Below, piece after piece: positions 36,759 through 47,821 of a stretch of 64,000 nucleotides of DNA. The notes under the pieces were generated by a model. The model was not told the DNA's origin. It searched no databases and was given only the letters and a program-made list of their open reading frames with translations. The stretch comes from UBA8337 sp038143435 (GTDB lineage Bacteria > Pseudomonadota > Alphaproteobacteria > RS24): assembly GCA_038143435.1 (NCBI GenBank), contig JAYQLX010000006.1:62001-126000 (forward strand). Direction: 5' to 3'. The position numbers and the translations under genes were made by a program. The first letter of the stretch is position 1; each line of letters starts with the position of its first letter.

Positions 36759-38236
36759 CCAACGCTTCCTTCCAATGAAATACCGACCAGTTTTTGCGCT
36801 TCCACCGCAAATTCCATCGGCAAATGTTGCAACACATCGCGGCAAAACCCATTGACGATAAGCGCCACCGCTTCCTCGGCATCGAGGCCACGCTGCTGGC
36901 AGAAAAACAACTGATCATCGCTGATTTTCGAGGTCGTCGCCTCATGCTCCAATACGGCGGAGAGGTTTTTCGCCTCAATATAAGGCACGGTATGGGCGGC
37001 GCATTTATCGCCAATCAGCAGACTGTCGCATTGGGTGAAATTGCGCGCGCCCGATGCCTTCGGATGCACGTTCACCTGCCCGCGATAAGCGTTTGACGAG
37101 CGCCCCGCCGAAATGCCTTTGGAGATGATACGGCTGGATGTGTTTTTGCCCAGATGCAGCATTTTCGTGCCGCTATCGACTTGCTGCATATTGTTGGAAA
37201 TGGCAATCGAGTAAAACTCACCGACCGAGTCATCACCGCGCAAAACGCAGCTTGGATATTTCCACGTCACGGCCGAGCCGGTTTCAACTTGCGTCCAACT
37301 GATGCGCGCGCGTGCCTCGCGGCAATCACCGCGCTTGGTGACGAAATTATAAATGCCGCCCTTGCCGTTCTCATCGCCCGGATACCAGTTTTGCACGGTC
37401 GAATATTTAATCTCGGCATCTTCCAGCGCCACCAATTCGACAACCGCCGCATGCAGCTGGTTTTCGTCGCGCATGGGCGCGGTGCAGCCTTCCAAATAGC
37501 TGACATAAGCGCCCTTATCGGCAATCACCAAAGTGCGCTCAAATTGGCCCGTATTGGCCTCATTGATGCGGAAATAGGTCGACAGCTCCATCGGGCATTT
37601 CACGCCCGGCGGGATATAGCAAAACGACCCGTCCGAGAAGACGGCCGAGTTGAGTGCAGCAAAATAATTATCCGATTTCGGCACAACCGAACCGAGATAT
37701 TTTTTCACCAAGTCAGGGTGCTCTTGCACCGCTTCGGAAAAGGAGCAGAAAATTACGCCATCTTTGGCCAGCTCTTCGCGGAAGGTCGTGCCGACCGAGA
37801 CGCTGTCAAACACCGCATCAACCGCCACTTTGCGAACCCCTGCCAATACTTCCTGCTCTTGCAGCGGAATGCCGAGCTTGGAATAGGTTTCCAGCAATTG
37901 CGGATCGACCTCATCAAGGCTTTTCGGGCCGTCTTCCATCGATTTCGGTGCCGCGTAATAGCACAAATCCTGATAGTCGATTTTCGGGTAATCGACATGC
38001 GCCCAATCGGGCTCGTCCATTGTCTTCCAACGCTCATAAGCGTCCAATCGCCAATCGAGCAGCCATTGCGGCTCTTCCTTTTTGGCCGATATGAAGCGGA
38101 TAATTTCTTCGCTGAGACCATTGGGAATCTTGTCGACATCAATTTCAGTGGTGAAGCCATATTTATAATGCTCACCGCCAAATTTGGCGACTTGGTCTAC
38201 CGTCTCTTTATCAATCGAGGCTTTTGCTTCGCTCAT
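36755..38236 (-). CDS. sufB: SufB, Fe-S scaffold subunit
   Basis: The 493-residue protein is full length. It carries CYIPPGVKCPMELSTYFRIN, YLEGCTAPM, and the beta-helix core with NWYPGDENGKGGIYNFVTKR. SufB is the main scaffold and sulfur acceptor of SUF. It lies three bases after the upstream cysteine desulfurase gene, in the same operon. Confidence 0.98.
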   Translation of the reverse strand: MSEAKASIDKETVDQVAKFGGEHYKYGFTTEIDVDKIPNGLSEEIIRFISAKKEEPQWLLDWRLDAYERWKTMDEPDWAHVDYPKIDYQDLCYYAAPKSMEDGPKSLDEVDPQLLETYSKLGIPLQEQEVLAGVRKVAVDAVFDSVSVGTTFREELAKDGVIFCSFSEAVQEHPDLVKKYLGSVVPKSDNYFAALNSAVFSDGSFCYIPPGVKCPMELSTYFRINEANTGQFERTLVIADKGAYVSYLEGCTAPMRDENQLHAAVVELVALEDAEIKYSTVQNWYPGDENGKGGIYNFVTKRGDCREARARISWTQVETGSAVTWKYPSCVLRGDDSVGEFYSIAISNNMQQVDSGTKMLHLGKNTSSRIISKGISAGRSSNAYRGQVNVHPKASGARNFTQCDSLLIGDKCAAHTVPYIEAKNLSAVLEHEATTSKISDDQLFFCQQRGLDAEEAVALIVNGFCRDVLQHLPMEFAVEAQKLVGISLEGSVG

Positions 38237-38239
38237 TTT

Positions 38240-39367
38240 CTACTCCGCAGCCAGCGCGCGTCCGGCCAGCTTGCTCCATTCATCGACCAGTTTTTCAGTG
38301 TCTTCACGATTGCTCTGCCAGCCGAGGCTGACCCGCAATACGCCTCTACTTATATGGGTTTCCGCCTGCATGGCAGCGAGCACATGGCTGCGCGACACCT
38401 TGCCGCTGGAGCAGGCCGAACCGGCGCTCACCGACACCCCTGCCAAATCCAACGCCATCACCAAAGTCTCGGAATTCAACCCGCCCAGCGCAAAGCAACT
38501 GGTATTGGCAAGACGGTCGGCGTGTTTGCCGAAAATCTCAGTTTGCGGCTGCACCGCCAACAGCGCCGCTTCCATATCATCGCGCAAGTCGGCCAGATTT
38601 GCGAAATCATCAAGGTCGCGCATCGCCGCTTTGGCGGCGGCGGCGAATGCGGCAATGCCCGAGATATTTTCCGAACCGGCGCGTCGGCCAAGCTCTTGTC
38701 CACCGCCAAGCAGTTGCGGCGGCACAACCACCGCCGGACGCGTGACCAATGCACCAATGCCCATAGGTGCACCGAGTTTGTGGCCCGACAGGCTCAGCAC
38801 ATCAACGCCGAGCGCAAAAATATCAATCGGCATTTTGCCTGCCGCCTGCACCGCATCGCAAAACAGCAAGCTGCCATGCGCCCGCGTTTTGGCAGCAATC
38901 TCGGCAATCGGTTGGATAGTGCCGGTTTCATTATTCGCCAGCATCACGCAAACCAGCGCCGGCGTTTCGTCTTGCAGGGCGGCGTCTAATGCCGCCATAT
39001 CAACCACGCCATCGGCCGTGACAGGTAAAAGCTCGACCGGCAAAACGCTTTCCTCAGCCGCTGCCAATACCGCGCTGTGCTCAATGGCACTGACCAAAAG
39101 CCGCTTGATCTCGCCCGCCGGTGCTTGGCGAAGCCCGAGCGCCAAATTACATGCCTCAGTGCCGCCTGAAGTAAAAATCACTGTCTCGGCAGGAGCGCTG
39201 ACAAGCGCTGCCACATCGGCACGCGCCACTTCAACCAACGCACGCGCTTTGCGCCCCTCTTCATGCACTGATGAGGGATTGCCGATATCCAGCGCAGCGA
39301 GCAACGCCTCGCGCGCTTCCGGCCGCAATGGCGCGGTGGCATTATAATCAAGATAGGTGCGGCTCAT
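38240..39367 (-). CDS. Cysteine desulfurase, NifS/IscS-like (class I)
   Basis: The 375-residue PLP enzyme has YLDYNATAPLRPEA, the PLP lysine in SLSGHKLGAPMG and the mobile-loop cysteine in GSACSSGKVSRSHVL. It is a second cysteine desulfurase in the same operon as SufS; this combination is usual in alphaproteobacterial SUF operons. It may serve SUF directly or supply sulfur to other pathways. The start overlaps the iscR stop by four bases. Confidence 0.94.
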   Translation of the reverse strand: MSRTYLDYNATAPLRPEAREALLAALDIGNPSSVHEEGRKARALVEVARADVAALVSAPAETVIFTSGGTEACNLALGLRQAPAGEIKRLLVSAIEHSAVLAAAEESVLPVELLPVTADGVVDMAALDAALQDETPALVCVMLANNETGTIQPIAEIAAKTRAHGSLLFCDAVQAAGKMPIDIFALGVDVLSLSGHKLGAPMGIGALVTRPAVVVPPQLLGGGQELGRRAGSENISGIAAFAAAAKAAMRDLDDFANLADLRDDMEAALLAVQPQTEIFGKHADRLANTSCFALGGLNSETLVMALDLAGVSVSAGSACSSGKVSRSHVLAAMQAETHISRGVLRVSLGWQSNREDTEKLVDEWSKLAGRALAAE

Positions 39368-39804
39368 TCAGCAGCCTCCAGCACTTGCGGCATACGGCCA
39401 TCGACCAAATCATCAAGCGAAATCGAGTTCAAAAAAGCATGTATCGTGCCGCCGAGATGCGCCCAAAGGTCGTGCGTCAAGCAGCGCCCGCTTTTCTTCA
39501 AACAACCGGCTGCCGCGCCGCAGCGCGTCACTTCCACCGGCTCATCGACTGCGCGAATGACATCGCCAATGCGAATGGCCTCTAAAGGCGCAGCCAGCAA
39601 ATAACCACCGGCTTTGCCGCGGCGGCTTTCCACCAAACCGGCGCGTCGCAAATCGCCGAATATTTGCTCCAAATAATTGAGCGAAATTTCCTGACGCTCA
39701 CTGATATCGCTCAACGAAACCGGACCTTCCGCCCCGTTTTTCGTCACTTGCGCCATATCAGCCATCGCCATGACCGCATATCGGCCTCTGGTAGATATTT
39801 TCAT
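39364..39804 (-). CDS. iscR: Rrf2-family iron-sulfur regulator, IscR-like
   Basis: IscR binds a [2Fe-2S] cluster and represses Fe-S assembly genes when clusters are plentiful. The 146-residue protein starts MKISTRGRYAVMAMADMA and has the winged helix with SLNYLEQIFGDLRRAGLVES. The three cluster cysteines are in RCGAAAGCLKKSGRCLTHDLW with IscR spacing. It heads the SUF operon and a matching IscR box overlaps its promoter, so it probably regulates itself. Confidence 0.95.
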   Translation of the reverse strand: MKISTRGRYAVMAMADMAQVTKNGAEGPVSLSDISERQEISLNYLEQIFGDLRRAGLVESRRGKAGGYLLAAPLEAIRIGDVIRAVDEPVEVTRCGAAAGCLKKSGRCLTHDLWAHLGGTIHAFLNSISLDDLVDGRMPQVLEAAE

Positions 39805-39896
39805 TAACCGTTAACCCCTTTTAATTATTGGGCTTTTACGAAATTTCTTGCAATTTTGTCACACATTTGGCTATCAAGAGTGCAAATTCTGTCTCG

Positions 39897-39925
39897 GATA
39901 TAGTAATTCCGACTAAATTAGTCAA
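39897..39925 (-). promoter_or_regulatory. Promoter of the iscR-suf operon
   Basis: On the minus strand TTGACT (39925-39920) and TATATC (39902-39897) are separated by exactly 17 bases, a good vegetative promoter about 93 bases before the iscR start. Confidence 0.75.
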
Positions 39926-39926
39926 G
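39908..39926 (-). promoter_or_regulatory. IscR binding site (type 1 box / alphaproteobacterial iron box)
   Basis: The minus strand reads CTTGACTAATTTAGTCGGA. The palindrome GACTAATTTAGTC fits the type 1 IscR consensus core (YYGACTRWWWYAGTCRR) at every position. It covers the -35 box and part of the spacer of the iscR promoter, so binding would block transcription. Confidence 0.85.
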
Positions 39927-39946
39927 TTTCGCGTGTGGGAGAAACA

Positions 39947-40594
39947 ATGCCTGAAATTATTTTCAATGGCCCTGAAGGGCGTCTGGAAGGTCGCTTTACC
40001 CAAAATAAGGAAGCGGGCGCGCCGATCGCGCTGATTTTGCATCCGCTGCCGCAGCTGGGCGGCAATATGAACAATCCCGTCGCCTATCAGCTTTACCACC
40101 AATTTGCCAGTCGTGGCTTTTCGGTGCTGCGCTTTAATTTTCGCGGTGTCGGGCGCAGTCAGGGTGAATTTGACGAAGGCATTGGTGAATTGTCAGATGC
40201 CGCTTCGGCATTGGATTGGTTGCAAAGCTTGAGTGCCGATGCGCGCCAATGTTGGATTGCCGGTTACAGTTTCGGCGCGTGGATAGGCATGCAGCTTTTG
40301 ATGCGTCGGCCTGAAATTTCCGGCTTTGTTTCCGTTGCACCACCCGCCAATTTTTATGACTTCACCTTTCTCGCCCCCTGCCCCGCCAGTGGTTTGATTG
40401 TGCATGGCGATGCCGATCGCATTGTGCCGAAAGAAGATACGGTCAAATTGGTCGAACGGCTTCAAGCGCAAAAAGGCATCACCATTGATTATGAAAATAT
40501 GAGGGGTGCCAATCATTTCTTTGAAAAAGATATGGACTCGCTCGACAAAACCGTCGGCAAATATCTCGACCGCCGCATCGCGGAAATCGGCTAA
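39947..40594 (+). CDS. Alpha/beta hydrolase (COG2945-like)
   Basis: The 215-residue protein has the alpha/beta hydrolase fold: LILHPLPQLGGNMNNPV, FNFRGVGRSQG, the nucleophile elbow GYSFGAW, the aspartate in HGDADRIVP and the histidine in GANHFFE. The substrate is unknown; members of this family are usually annotated as general hydrolases. GGGAG precedes ATG 39947. Its start is only 21 bases from the IscR box of the divergent suf operon, so IscR may also affect it. Confidence 0.88.
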   Translation: MPEIIFNGPEGRLEGRFTQNKEAGAPIALILHPLPQLGGNMNNPVAYQLYHQFASRGFSVLRFNFRGVGRSQGEFDEGIGELSDAASALDWLQSLSADARQCWIAGYSFGAWIGMQLLMRRPEISGFVSVAPPANFYDFTFLAPCPASGLIVHGDADRIVPKEDTVKLVERLQAQKGITIDYENMRGANHFFEKDMDSLDKTVGKYLDRRIAEIG

Positions 40595-41690
40595 GCGCGA
40601 AATAAAATACCGCCGCTCACCGGTTCGCTCACGCCCGTGGTTTCAGGGCGCGATAAGGGCATTTTTCTGACTGAACGCATGGCCAGCCACGCAAAGGCCT
40701 GCGCCTCCAAACTGTCGCCGTGCCAGCCCAACACATCGCAATCGATAAATTCAATTTGTGCGCGCGCCCGCAGCATGTCCAAAAGCGCCTTATTGTGCCG
40801 CCCACCGCCGCATATAATCACTTTGCTCGGCGGTTCGGGACAATGCGCCAAACCGCGCGCCACCGCCTCGGCAGTAAAGGCGGTAAGCGTGGCAGCGCCA
40901 TCAGCATCAGAAAGCGTCAGCACCGCTGCGCCGTCAAAGCTCAATCGGTCAAGCGATTTGGGCGGCTTTGCATCAAAATAAGCATGAGCCATCAGCATCG
41001 CCAACGTGGCTTCATCAACCGCGCCGCGCATGGCCAGCGCCCCGTCTTTATCATAGGGCGCGCCGGTTTTTTGTTTTACCCAATCATCGAGCAGCGCATT
41101 GGCCGGGCCGGTGTCAAAAGCCAATATCGCATCATCTGCGCCAAGCCATGTCAGATTGCCAATGCCACCGAGATTGAGCACACCAAGCGGCCTTTCCTCT
41201 CCTGCCAGAGCGGCATGAAAAAGCGGTGCCAGCGGCGCACCCTGCCCACCGGCGGCCATATCGGCCAGACGAAACTGCGCGACAACATCGGTCTGCAATT
41301 CATCTGCCAGCGCCTGCCCGTCGCCAATTTGTAAAGTGAAACCCTCATCAGGCCGATGGCTGATGGTCTGGCCGTGAAAGCCGACCAGTGCCACCTCACC
41401 CTCGCCCATAAATTCCCGCACCGCCGCGAGATGCGCCTGCGTCACCGCTTTTTCGGCGGAGATTAATTCAGTCGGCCAATCAGCGCGGTTTGTCATTTTC
41501 TCAGTCGGCCACGCGGCAGTGTCATCAAGCAGGTGGCGCAACAGGTTGCGCGTCGAATCCGAATAAGGCACAAAACCGTCGCGCTGCAATTTGATATGCG
41601 CCTCAGCCATCGGTTTCAAGCACCGCCATATCAATGCCGTCCAGCGAGGTGCCGCTCATCAACCCCAAAACCGTTTTTACCGTCGCTCAT
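40591..41690 (-). CDS. anmK: Anhydro-N-acetylmuramic acid kinase (two apparent insertions)
   Basis: AnmK phosphorylates and opens 1,6-anhydro-MurNAc during cell-wall recycling. The N-terminal signature VLGLMSGTSLDGID is encoded between 41680 and 41640 but needs removal of a surplus A in the AAAAA run near 41676 and a surplus T near 41614. The rest reads FHGQTISHRP, LNLGGIGNLTWLG, AFDTGPANALLDDWV and VIICGGGRHN, as expected. Reconstructed length is about 366 residues. It overlaps the convergent hydrolase by four bases. Confidence 0.92.
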
Positions 41691-41758
41691 CGTCAGCTAT
41701 TCTCTCGCTTGATTTGTCACCTTGATTTATTCAGGCGCTTTGCGTAACAGTTTTCACC

Positions 41759-43003
41759 ATGAACTATACATCAGAATTTCTGAAAACACTCAACGCGCGC
41801 GGCTATATCGCGCAATGCACAGACGACAAAGCATTGGACGCAGCGGCCAGTGACGGCATTATCACCGGCTATATCGGTTATGACTGCACCGCGCCGTCTT
41901 TGCATGTCGGCAATCTGATTTCCATTTTGATGTTGCGTCAATTGCAACAAGCCGGTCATCGCCCGATTGTGGTGATTGGCGGCGGCACAACGAAAGTCGG
42001 CGACCCGTCGGGTAAAGACGAAAGCCGCCAGCTTTTGACGCAGGAAAAAATTGACGAAAACAAGAAAACAATTCGTGCCACTTTTGAACGTTTTCTGACC
42101 TTCGGCGATGGCCCGACCGATGCCATTATGGTTGATAATGATGAGTGGCTTTCCGGCCTCAATTACATTGAATTTTTGCGCGATTATGGCCGCCACTTTT
42201 CGGTCAATCGCATGATGAGCTTTGACAGCGTCATGCTGCGCCTCGACCGCGAGCAACCGCTCAGCTTCCTCGAATTCAATTATATGATTTTACAGGCTTA
42301 TGATTTCCTCGAACTGAACCGGCGTTATGATTGTAGCTTGCAAATGGGCGGCTCCGATCAATGGGGCAATATCGTTAACGGCATTGAGCTGACGCGTCGC
42401 TGTGACCAAAACTCGGTGTTCGGTCTGACGACAAATCTGCTGACCACCTCATCGGGGGCAAAAATGGGCAAGACGGCGCAAGGCGCGGTTTGGCTCAATG
42501 ACGATATGCTGCCGATCTATGATTACTGGCAGTTTTGGCGCAATACGGAAGATGCCGACGTCGGTCGTTTCCTGCGCCTGTTCACCGAATTGCCGCTTGA
42601 TGAAATCACCCGCCTCGAAAAACTTGAAGGCGCTGAATTGAACGACGCCAAAAAAATTCTCGCGACAGAAGCCACGGCCATGTGCCATGGCCGCGACGCG
42701 GCGGAAAAAGCCGAAGCGACAGCGCGCGAAACATTTGAAGGCGGCGGCACCAGCGCCGATTTACCGAGCGTTGCTATTGACGCAAAGCAACTGGCTGAAG
42801 GTTTGGGTTGCTCGAAGCTTTTGTGATTGCCGGTCTCGCCAAGTCAAATGGTGAGGCGCGTCGACTGGTTCAGGGCGGTGGAGCGAAAGTCAATGACGCA
42901 TGCGCAAAATGACATTGCCGCCACGCTGACCGAGGCGGATGTGCAAGAAGGCTGCATAAAATTATCATTCGGCAAAAAGCGCCACGTGCTTTTGCGCCCC
43001 TAA
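41759..43003 (+). CDS. tyrS: Tyrosyl-tRNA synthetase (two apparent indels near the 3' end)
   Basis: This enzyme charges tRNA-Tyr. The HIGH-like motif is LHVGN near residue 46 and the KMSKS motif is KMGKT near residue 237. Tyrosine-pocket segments such as QMGGSDQWGNI are intact. The first frame stops at 42826 after GLGCSKLL; the C-terminal S4 RNA-binding domain continues in another frame (SNGEARRLVQGGGAKVND) and then returns, ending KKRHVLLRP at 43003. As the gene is essential, the two breaks near 42823 and 42905 are probably sequencing errors. About 415 residues. Confidence 0.94.
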
Positions 43004-43004
43004 A

Positions 43005-46000
43005 TTATTCGGTCAGGTCAGGCTCTTCCAATTCGGGCAGCGGGTCGTTATCAACACCGCCAAGACCGATGCCGATTTCAAACACGCGGCGCAAAAAGCC
43101 GGGCGTCAAAACAGACAGCGGATTGACCAGCACATTGGCTTTGCCCGCCTCACCCGACACGCGATATCCGATGCCGATAATACCCTCGCCGCGCCGTCCT
43201 GAAAGAAGCGGCCCGACAATCGGAATTTTTCCGAAGAATGAATTGATCGTATAGGAGGGTATGACCGTGCCGCCAATATCGACATTCGCCGGCTCCAATA
43301 TCATAATCGCCTTGCATGGTAATGCCGACAGCCGGCCCATGCATGCGCCCCTTATTAATGGTCAGGCGACCGCCACCAAAAGAAAAATTGCCCTGCGCTT
43401 TCTCGAATTTAATACCGTCACCCGATAAGGTATCAGCAATGCCGCGCAGCGATGCCAGCGACACAATGGAGGCGAGCACCGGCACATTGCTGGCGCGGAA
43501 ATCGGTCATTGTCATGCGCCCCGAAACAATCGCGGGCGTCCGTCAACCTGTTGTTTTGTTTTTGTCGTAAATATTGCCCTGCACGACCAGCGACCCGCCA
43601 TAAAGTTCGCCAACCCAATCAAGTATTCGAAACAAATTTCCCGCGCGCTCGGTCTGAACAAAAAATTTGCGACGGAACACATTGTCACGCTCAATATCCA
43701 TCAGCAATTCCGAGCCGTCAGCAAATACGCCCTGAAAGGCCAGTTTTTCATGCAAGCCTTTTTCACGCACAACCCGCAGCCGTGCGCTCATCCATGCTGA
43801 CTTTATTGGCACCGACAAGCTGCTTTGCCTGCACTTCAATTACGGCTTCATTGCCGAGAAACGGCAATATCTCAAACGGCTCGGGAGCCAATTTTACTCT
43901 CGATTGCCGCCGAAAAAAAAGTCGACTGACATCCAGCGATCGGCGGTCAGGGTGACCAATCTTTATTATTCGACTGTTTTTACATCGACCTGAAGATTTT
44001 GATCGCGCCCCAATGACCACGGCGTCATTGCTCAATTCGCTCATCACCGACCCGTCAAATTGCATGGTAATGCGAAGCGGCTTTTGCTGCGGCAGGTCCA
44101 GCCGCGCGCGGATTTCTTCAATTTGACCGTCTTCAGCATTTTCAACCACCGCTTCAACGAGCCAGTTATATCAGATGGCTTTTCAAAACCAAAGGCTGCA
44201 AGGTAAATTTTGCCGGTTTTAAATCAGCGAAGAGGCGATAATTTTTTGGCTTTGTAATCGGGCCGTTTATCAGCAAGTTAATATGCGGATTGCCTTCAAG
44301 GCGCGTGGCGGCCCAGCCCTGCCCCAAATCAGCGATATTTTGTGGTGAGAAAAACCCATGCACCGCCATTCGCGCATCATCTGCGTTGCGGCACCAAATG
44401 GTTGCTGCCAGGAAAAGCCGCCATCAACGCCATTTGCCTGAACACGCCCCATTGCCGAAAGCCCGTCATTATTCAGCGATATAAAGCCTCGCCCTTTATC
44501 GATTTCAAACCGCCCCATCTTGCCGATAACATCAAGATTGCGCGTTTCAGCCTCAATCTGATAACTCAGCTTTGCGCTGCTCAGGCGGCGCGAATACCGG
44601 AATTGCAGAGCCACATCAGCCCGAACATCGCCCAAGCAATCTTTCAAAATCAAAATTAACCTGACGCAATGTGTTCAAAGGTGGTTGATTGATGGCACGG
44701 AGAAAATATCGCGGCTCACACCGCCAGCCGGTAAAATCAATATCAACCGGCTGCAGGCGGTCGCGATAATTTGGCGTATAAAACCGCACTGTTTCCGACA
44801 TTGACGGGAGAAACATCACCGGTATTGCTCAGGCAAGGTTGATGACCCCGCCCTTACCCGTTACTTCCATCGAACTGCCGCGCAGCTTGAGCCGCGCCTC
44901 GGTGTTTTCCAATATCGGCAAATGCGCCAAATAGCGCACGCCGATATTCTCGAAGTCGAGGTCGAGCAACATTGTCTCTTCGCGCATCGGATCGGTTCGT
45001 TTGCGGTTCATAAAATCTTGCAGACTGGCAGTGATTGACAAAGAACCGCTGCGCAAAGCGCCGCCGACGAGATTGGCCTCGGTCCATTTGCGGCCATTTG
45101 GCGAAATGGTAATCGGCCACAAAGCTTCCGCTCCTGCTCGGCTCATACTGCCGAAATCGGCGGTAATATCAAAATGCGGATTGCGCTCGGCCAAGTGATA
45201 ACGCCGGCAGCTTTGGCTTTGCCGAAATCATGCTCCAATTCCAGCGCATCAATCTCCAATGCGTTTTTGCAATAAAATTAAAAACGCCATTCAGTCGTAA
45301 GCGCGAAATATTCACCATCTGTTTGAAATCAATCTCGGCAGTTCAATGCTTGCGCCATTTCCCTGCATTGAAAAATTGAGCGTGGAAAGTCTTGCGAATT
45401 CATTCAGTTGATAGTCGGCCCTGCCGACCAATTGACCGGCCACACCGGCAACATTGAAGCGCACATCGCGAACGGTTATTTCCCGCTCGGTAAAATCAAC
45501 CGCAGCGCCCGCCACCAATTCCCGAACATCAAGGCGCGCACCGGTCAATTGCACCGTGCCCGGATTGACAAATAAATCGACAAGGCCGTCTTTCGGCCGC
45601 CCGCCTTCGGAGAAATTGACATTTATCATGGCCGTGACGGGCAGCTGAATGCCGCGCAAAGGCGCCAATAAATTACTGAAACGACCAATATCGCGCGGAT
45701 TAAAACGGCTCAGTGCAATTTCTGCCTGTCCGCTGCCATCATTGCCGATTTCCGCCGTGCCGATGATCGAGCTCGTCCCATCCTGCAATTCATATTCAAT
45801 TTGCACGCTGGCCGAAATACGATTGCCGCGTCGCATCATCAGCAAATGAGAGCCATTATCGTCAGGATCACCATCCGATTGAACGCGAATATCGCGCACG
45901 CCAATTTCAGAAATATATTGCAAGCCTTCGACTGGCCCGCCGCCTGAAGGCAGAAACAGGCTGGTCGCAGCGGGCAAATCATTGACCCGTGTCGGCATTA

Positions 46001-46352
46001 AAGTCAGCTTTTCGATAATCGCTTTTGAAATGGCGAAGCGTCCATCATCCCAAAAGGCCGGGCCGCTCAATTCAATGTAAATATCTTCCGCCAACAAACC
46101 GGCATCAGCTGCCTCTCGAATGCGCAGATTCCCAATCGATAGTGCAAAGAAATTATTTTCTGACGACCAGCCCAGGCGACCTTTATTAATATCGACCGAA
46201 CCTTCAGGAACCAAAGTCGTCAAAACGACACTAAGCGGTTGCGTAAGGAAACCCAAAGGCAGCCCAAAGGCGCGGATAACGCCATAGAGAAGCACTGCAA
46301 TCATCGCCAGCAAGATGATGCTTCCCGAAATAATCCGCAGCAAACGCTTCAT
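43005..46352 (-). CDS. Large AsmA/DUF3971-like envelope protein, frame broken many times
   Basis: Starting at ATG 46352 the protein has an N-terminal membrane anchor (IISGSIILLAMIAVLLYGVI), then a long beta-rich region and a C-terminal block with FFGKIPIVGPLLSGRRGEGI and VNPLSVLTPGFLRRVFEIG. This is the layout of the AsmA/YhdP (DUF3971) family, bridge-like proteins linked to phospholipid transport to the outer membrane. The coding sense moves through at least seven frame changes between about 45310 and 43150, far denser than elsewhere. Total length corresponds to about 1115 residues. It could be a cluster of read errors or a true pseudogene. Confidence 0.75.
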
Positions 46353-46397
46353 CAAAAGATCCCGTTTATCCCTATGCTAAACCTGTGGCCGAGGAAC

Positions 46398-46426
46398 TTG
46401 ACAAAATCAAGGCATAGGCCACATTT
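46398..46426 (+). promoter_or_regulatory. Candidate promoter for the bcp-DUF455 genes
   Basis: TTGACA at 46398-46403 is followed after 17 bases by ACATTT at 46421-46426. The -35 box is perfect and the -10 box is poor. It lies 62 bases before the bcp ATG. Confidence 0.35.
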
Positions 46427-46487
46427 ACCTTGATTGTTTATGCCAGAGTCTGCCGACCTCAGGCGCATCTCTAATATCGGAGCAATC

Positions 46488-46954
46488 ATGGCGAAAGAAC
46501 TAAAAATCGGCGATGCCGCACCTTCTTTTTCACTTCCTGCCAATGGCGACCAAACGGTCAGCCTTCTGATTATTCCAAACGCAAATTGGTGATTTATTTC
46601 TATCCGAAAGACAATACGCCGGGCTGCACAACGGAAGCGATTGACTTCACCGCCGCCGTTAAAGATTTCGACAAAGCCAATACCGATATTGTCGGCGTTT
46701 CAGCTGATAGTGTTAAAAAACATGAAAACTTTATCGAGAAGCACAATCTCGGCATTACGCTATTGTCCGACGAGCAACAAGATATGCTTAACGCCTATGG
46801 CGTCTGGGTTGAGAAAAGCATGTATGGCCGCAATTTCATGGGCATTGAGCGAGCAACTTTCCTGATTGGAACAGACGGCAAGATTGAACAGATTTGGCGT
46901 AAAGTAAAAGTTAAGGGCCATGTCGATGCCGTATTGGAAGCGGCACGTGGTTGA
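46488..46954 (+). CDS. bcp: Peroxiredoxin, Bcp/PrxQ type (one apparent deletion)
   Basis: The enzyme reduces hydroperoxides. MAKELKIGDAAPSFSLPANG starts at 46488; one missing base near 46563 shifts the frame, after which DYSKRKLVIYFYPKDN continues. The peroxidatic cysteine is in TPGCTTEAIDF. The second cysteine found five residues later in E. coli Bcp is absent, so it is probably a one-cysteine or atypical form. About 156 residues. The stop overlaps the start of the next gene. Confidence 0.92.
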
Positions 46955-47749
46955 GCAGAACAGTCTGGCCGTTGCCTGTCGCAACGTCCTGACCACTGAA
47001 AATCCGCGCGAAAAAGCAGCCATAGCGCGCCGCGTCGCAGAAGATTGGCGTCACGGCAGATTGAGCCGCGACAATACAAAACCGACCGATTGGCCGGACC
47101 GACCGGCGCGCCCGTTAAAGCCTGAATTATTGCCACCACGCGATATGCCGCGCCGCAAGATGAGTGGTGAGAACGGTCGTAAGGCGCAACTTCACGCTTT
47201 AGCCCATATTGAACTCAACGCCATTGATCTTGCTTTTGATCTCATCGGCCGTTTTGTTGATGCGCCGCTGGAAGACGCTTTTATTGATGATTGGATGCGG
47301 GTCGGGGCTGATGAGGCACGGCATTTTCTCATGCTGGCTGACCGATTGGCTGAACTGGACATGGATTATGGCGACCTGCCGGCTCATGACGGACTTTGGC
47401 AAGCCGCTTTCGATACGCGGCACAATTTACTGGCCCGGCTTTCTATTGTTCCATTAGTTTTGGAGGCGCGCGGTCTCGATGTCACCCCCACCATGATGGA
47501 AAAGTTTGAACGCGCCGGTGATGCGAAAAGCGCAAAAATGCTTTCCATCATTTATGAAGACGAAAAACCCATGTTTTCGCAGGCAGTAAGTGGTTTTTGC
47601 GGCTGTGCGAAGACAATGGTTTGGAACCTGCAAATTGCTTCCGTGATCAGCTGAAAAATCATTTTGGCGGCGCATTGAAACCCCCTTTTAACATTGCCGC
47701 GCGCGACGAAGCGGGATTACCGCGCCATTTTTATACCGATGCCGGTTAA
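46947..47749 (+). CDS. DUF455 ferritin-like protein (one apparent deletion)
   Basis: The protein matches the DUF455 ferritin-like family. Metal-ligand-type motifs are HALAHIELNAIDLAFD and GADEARHFLMLADRL, and a later DEKPH region. GTG 46947 with GGAAG upstream is the preferred start, overlapping the bcp stop. One missing base near 47572 splits the gene; the true end reads WFLRLCEDNGLEPANC and finishes HFYTDAG at 47749. About 267 residues. The biochemical role is not established. Confidence 0.86.
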
Positions 47750-47821
47750 AGCCTTGAGCAAAAACAACTTATCACTTGCAAATACCTTTCATTTTTGAGA
47801 CATAAAAGACTGAATCTTGGG

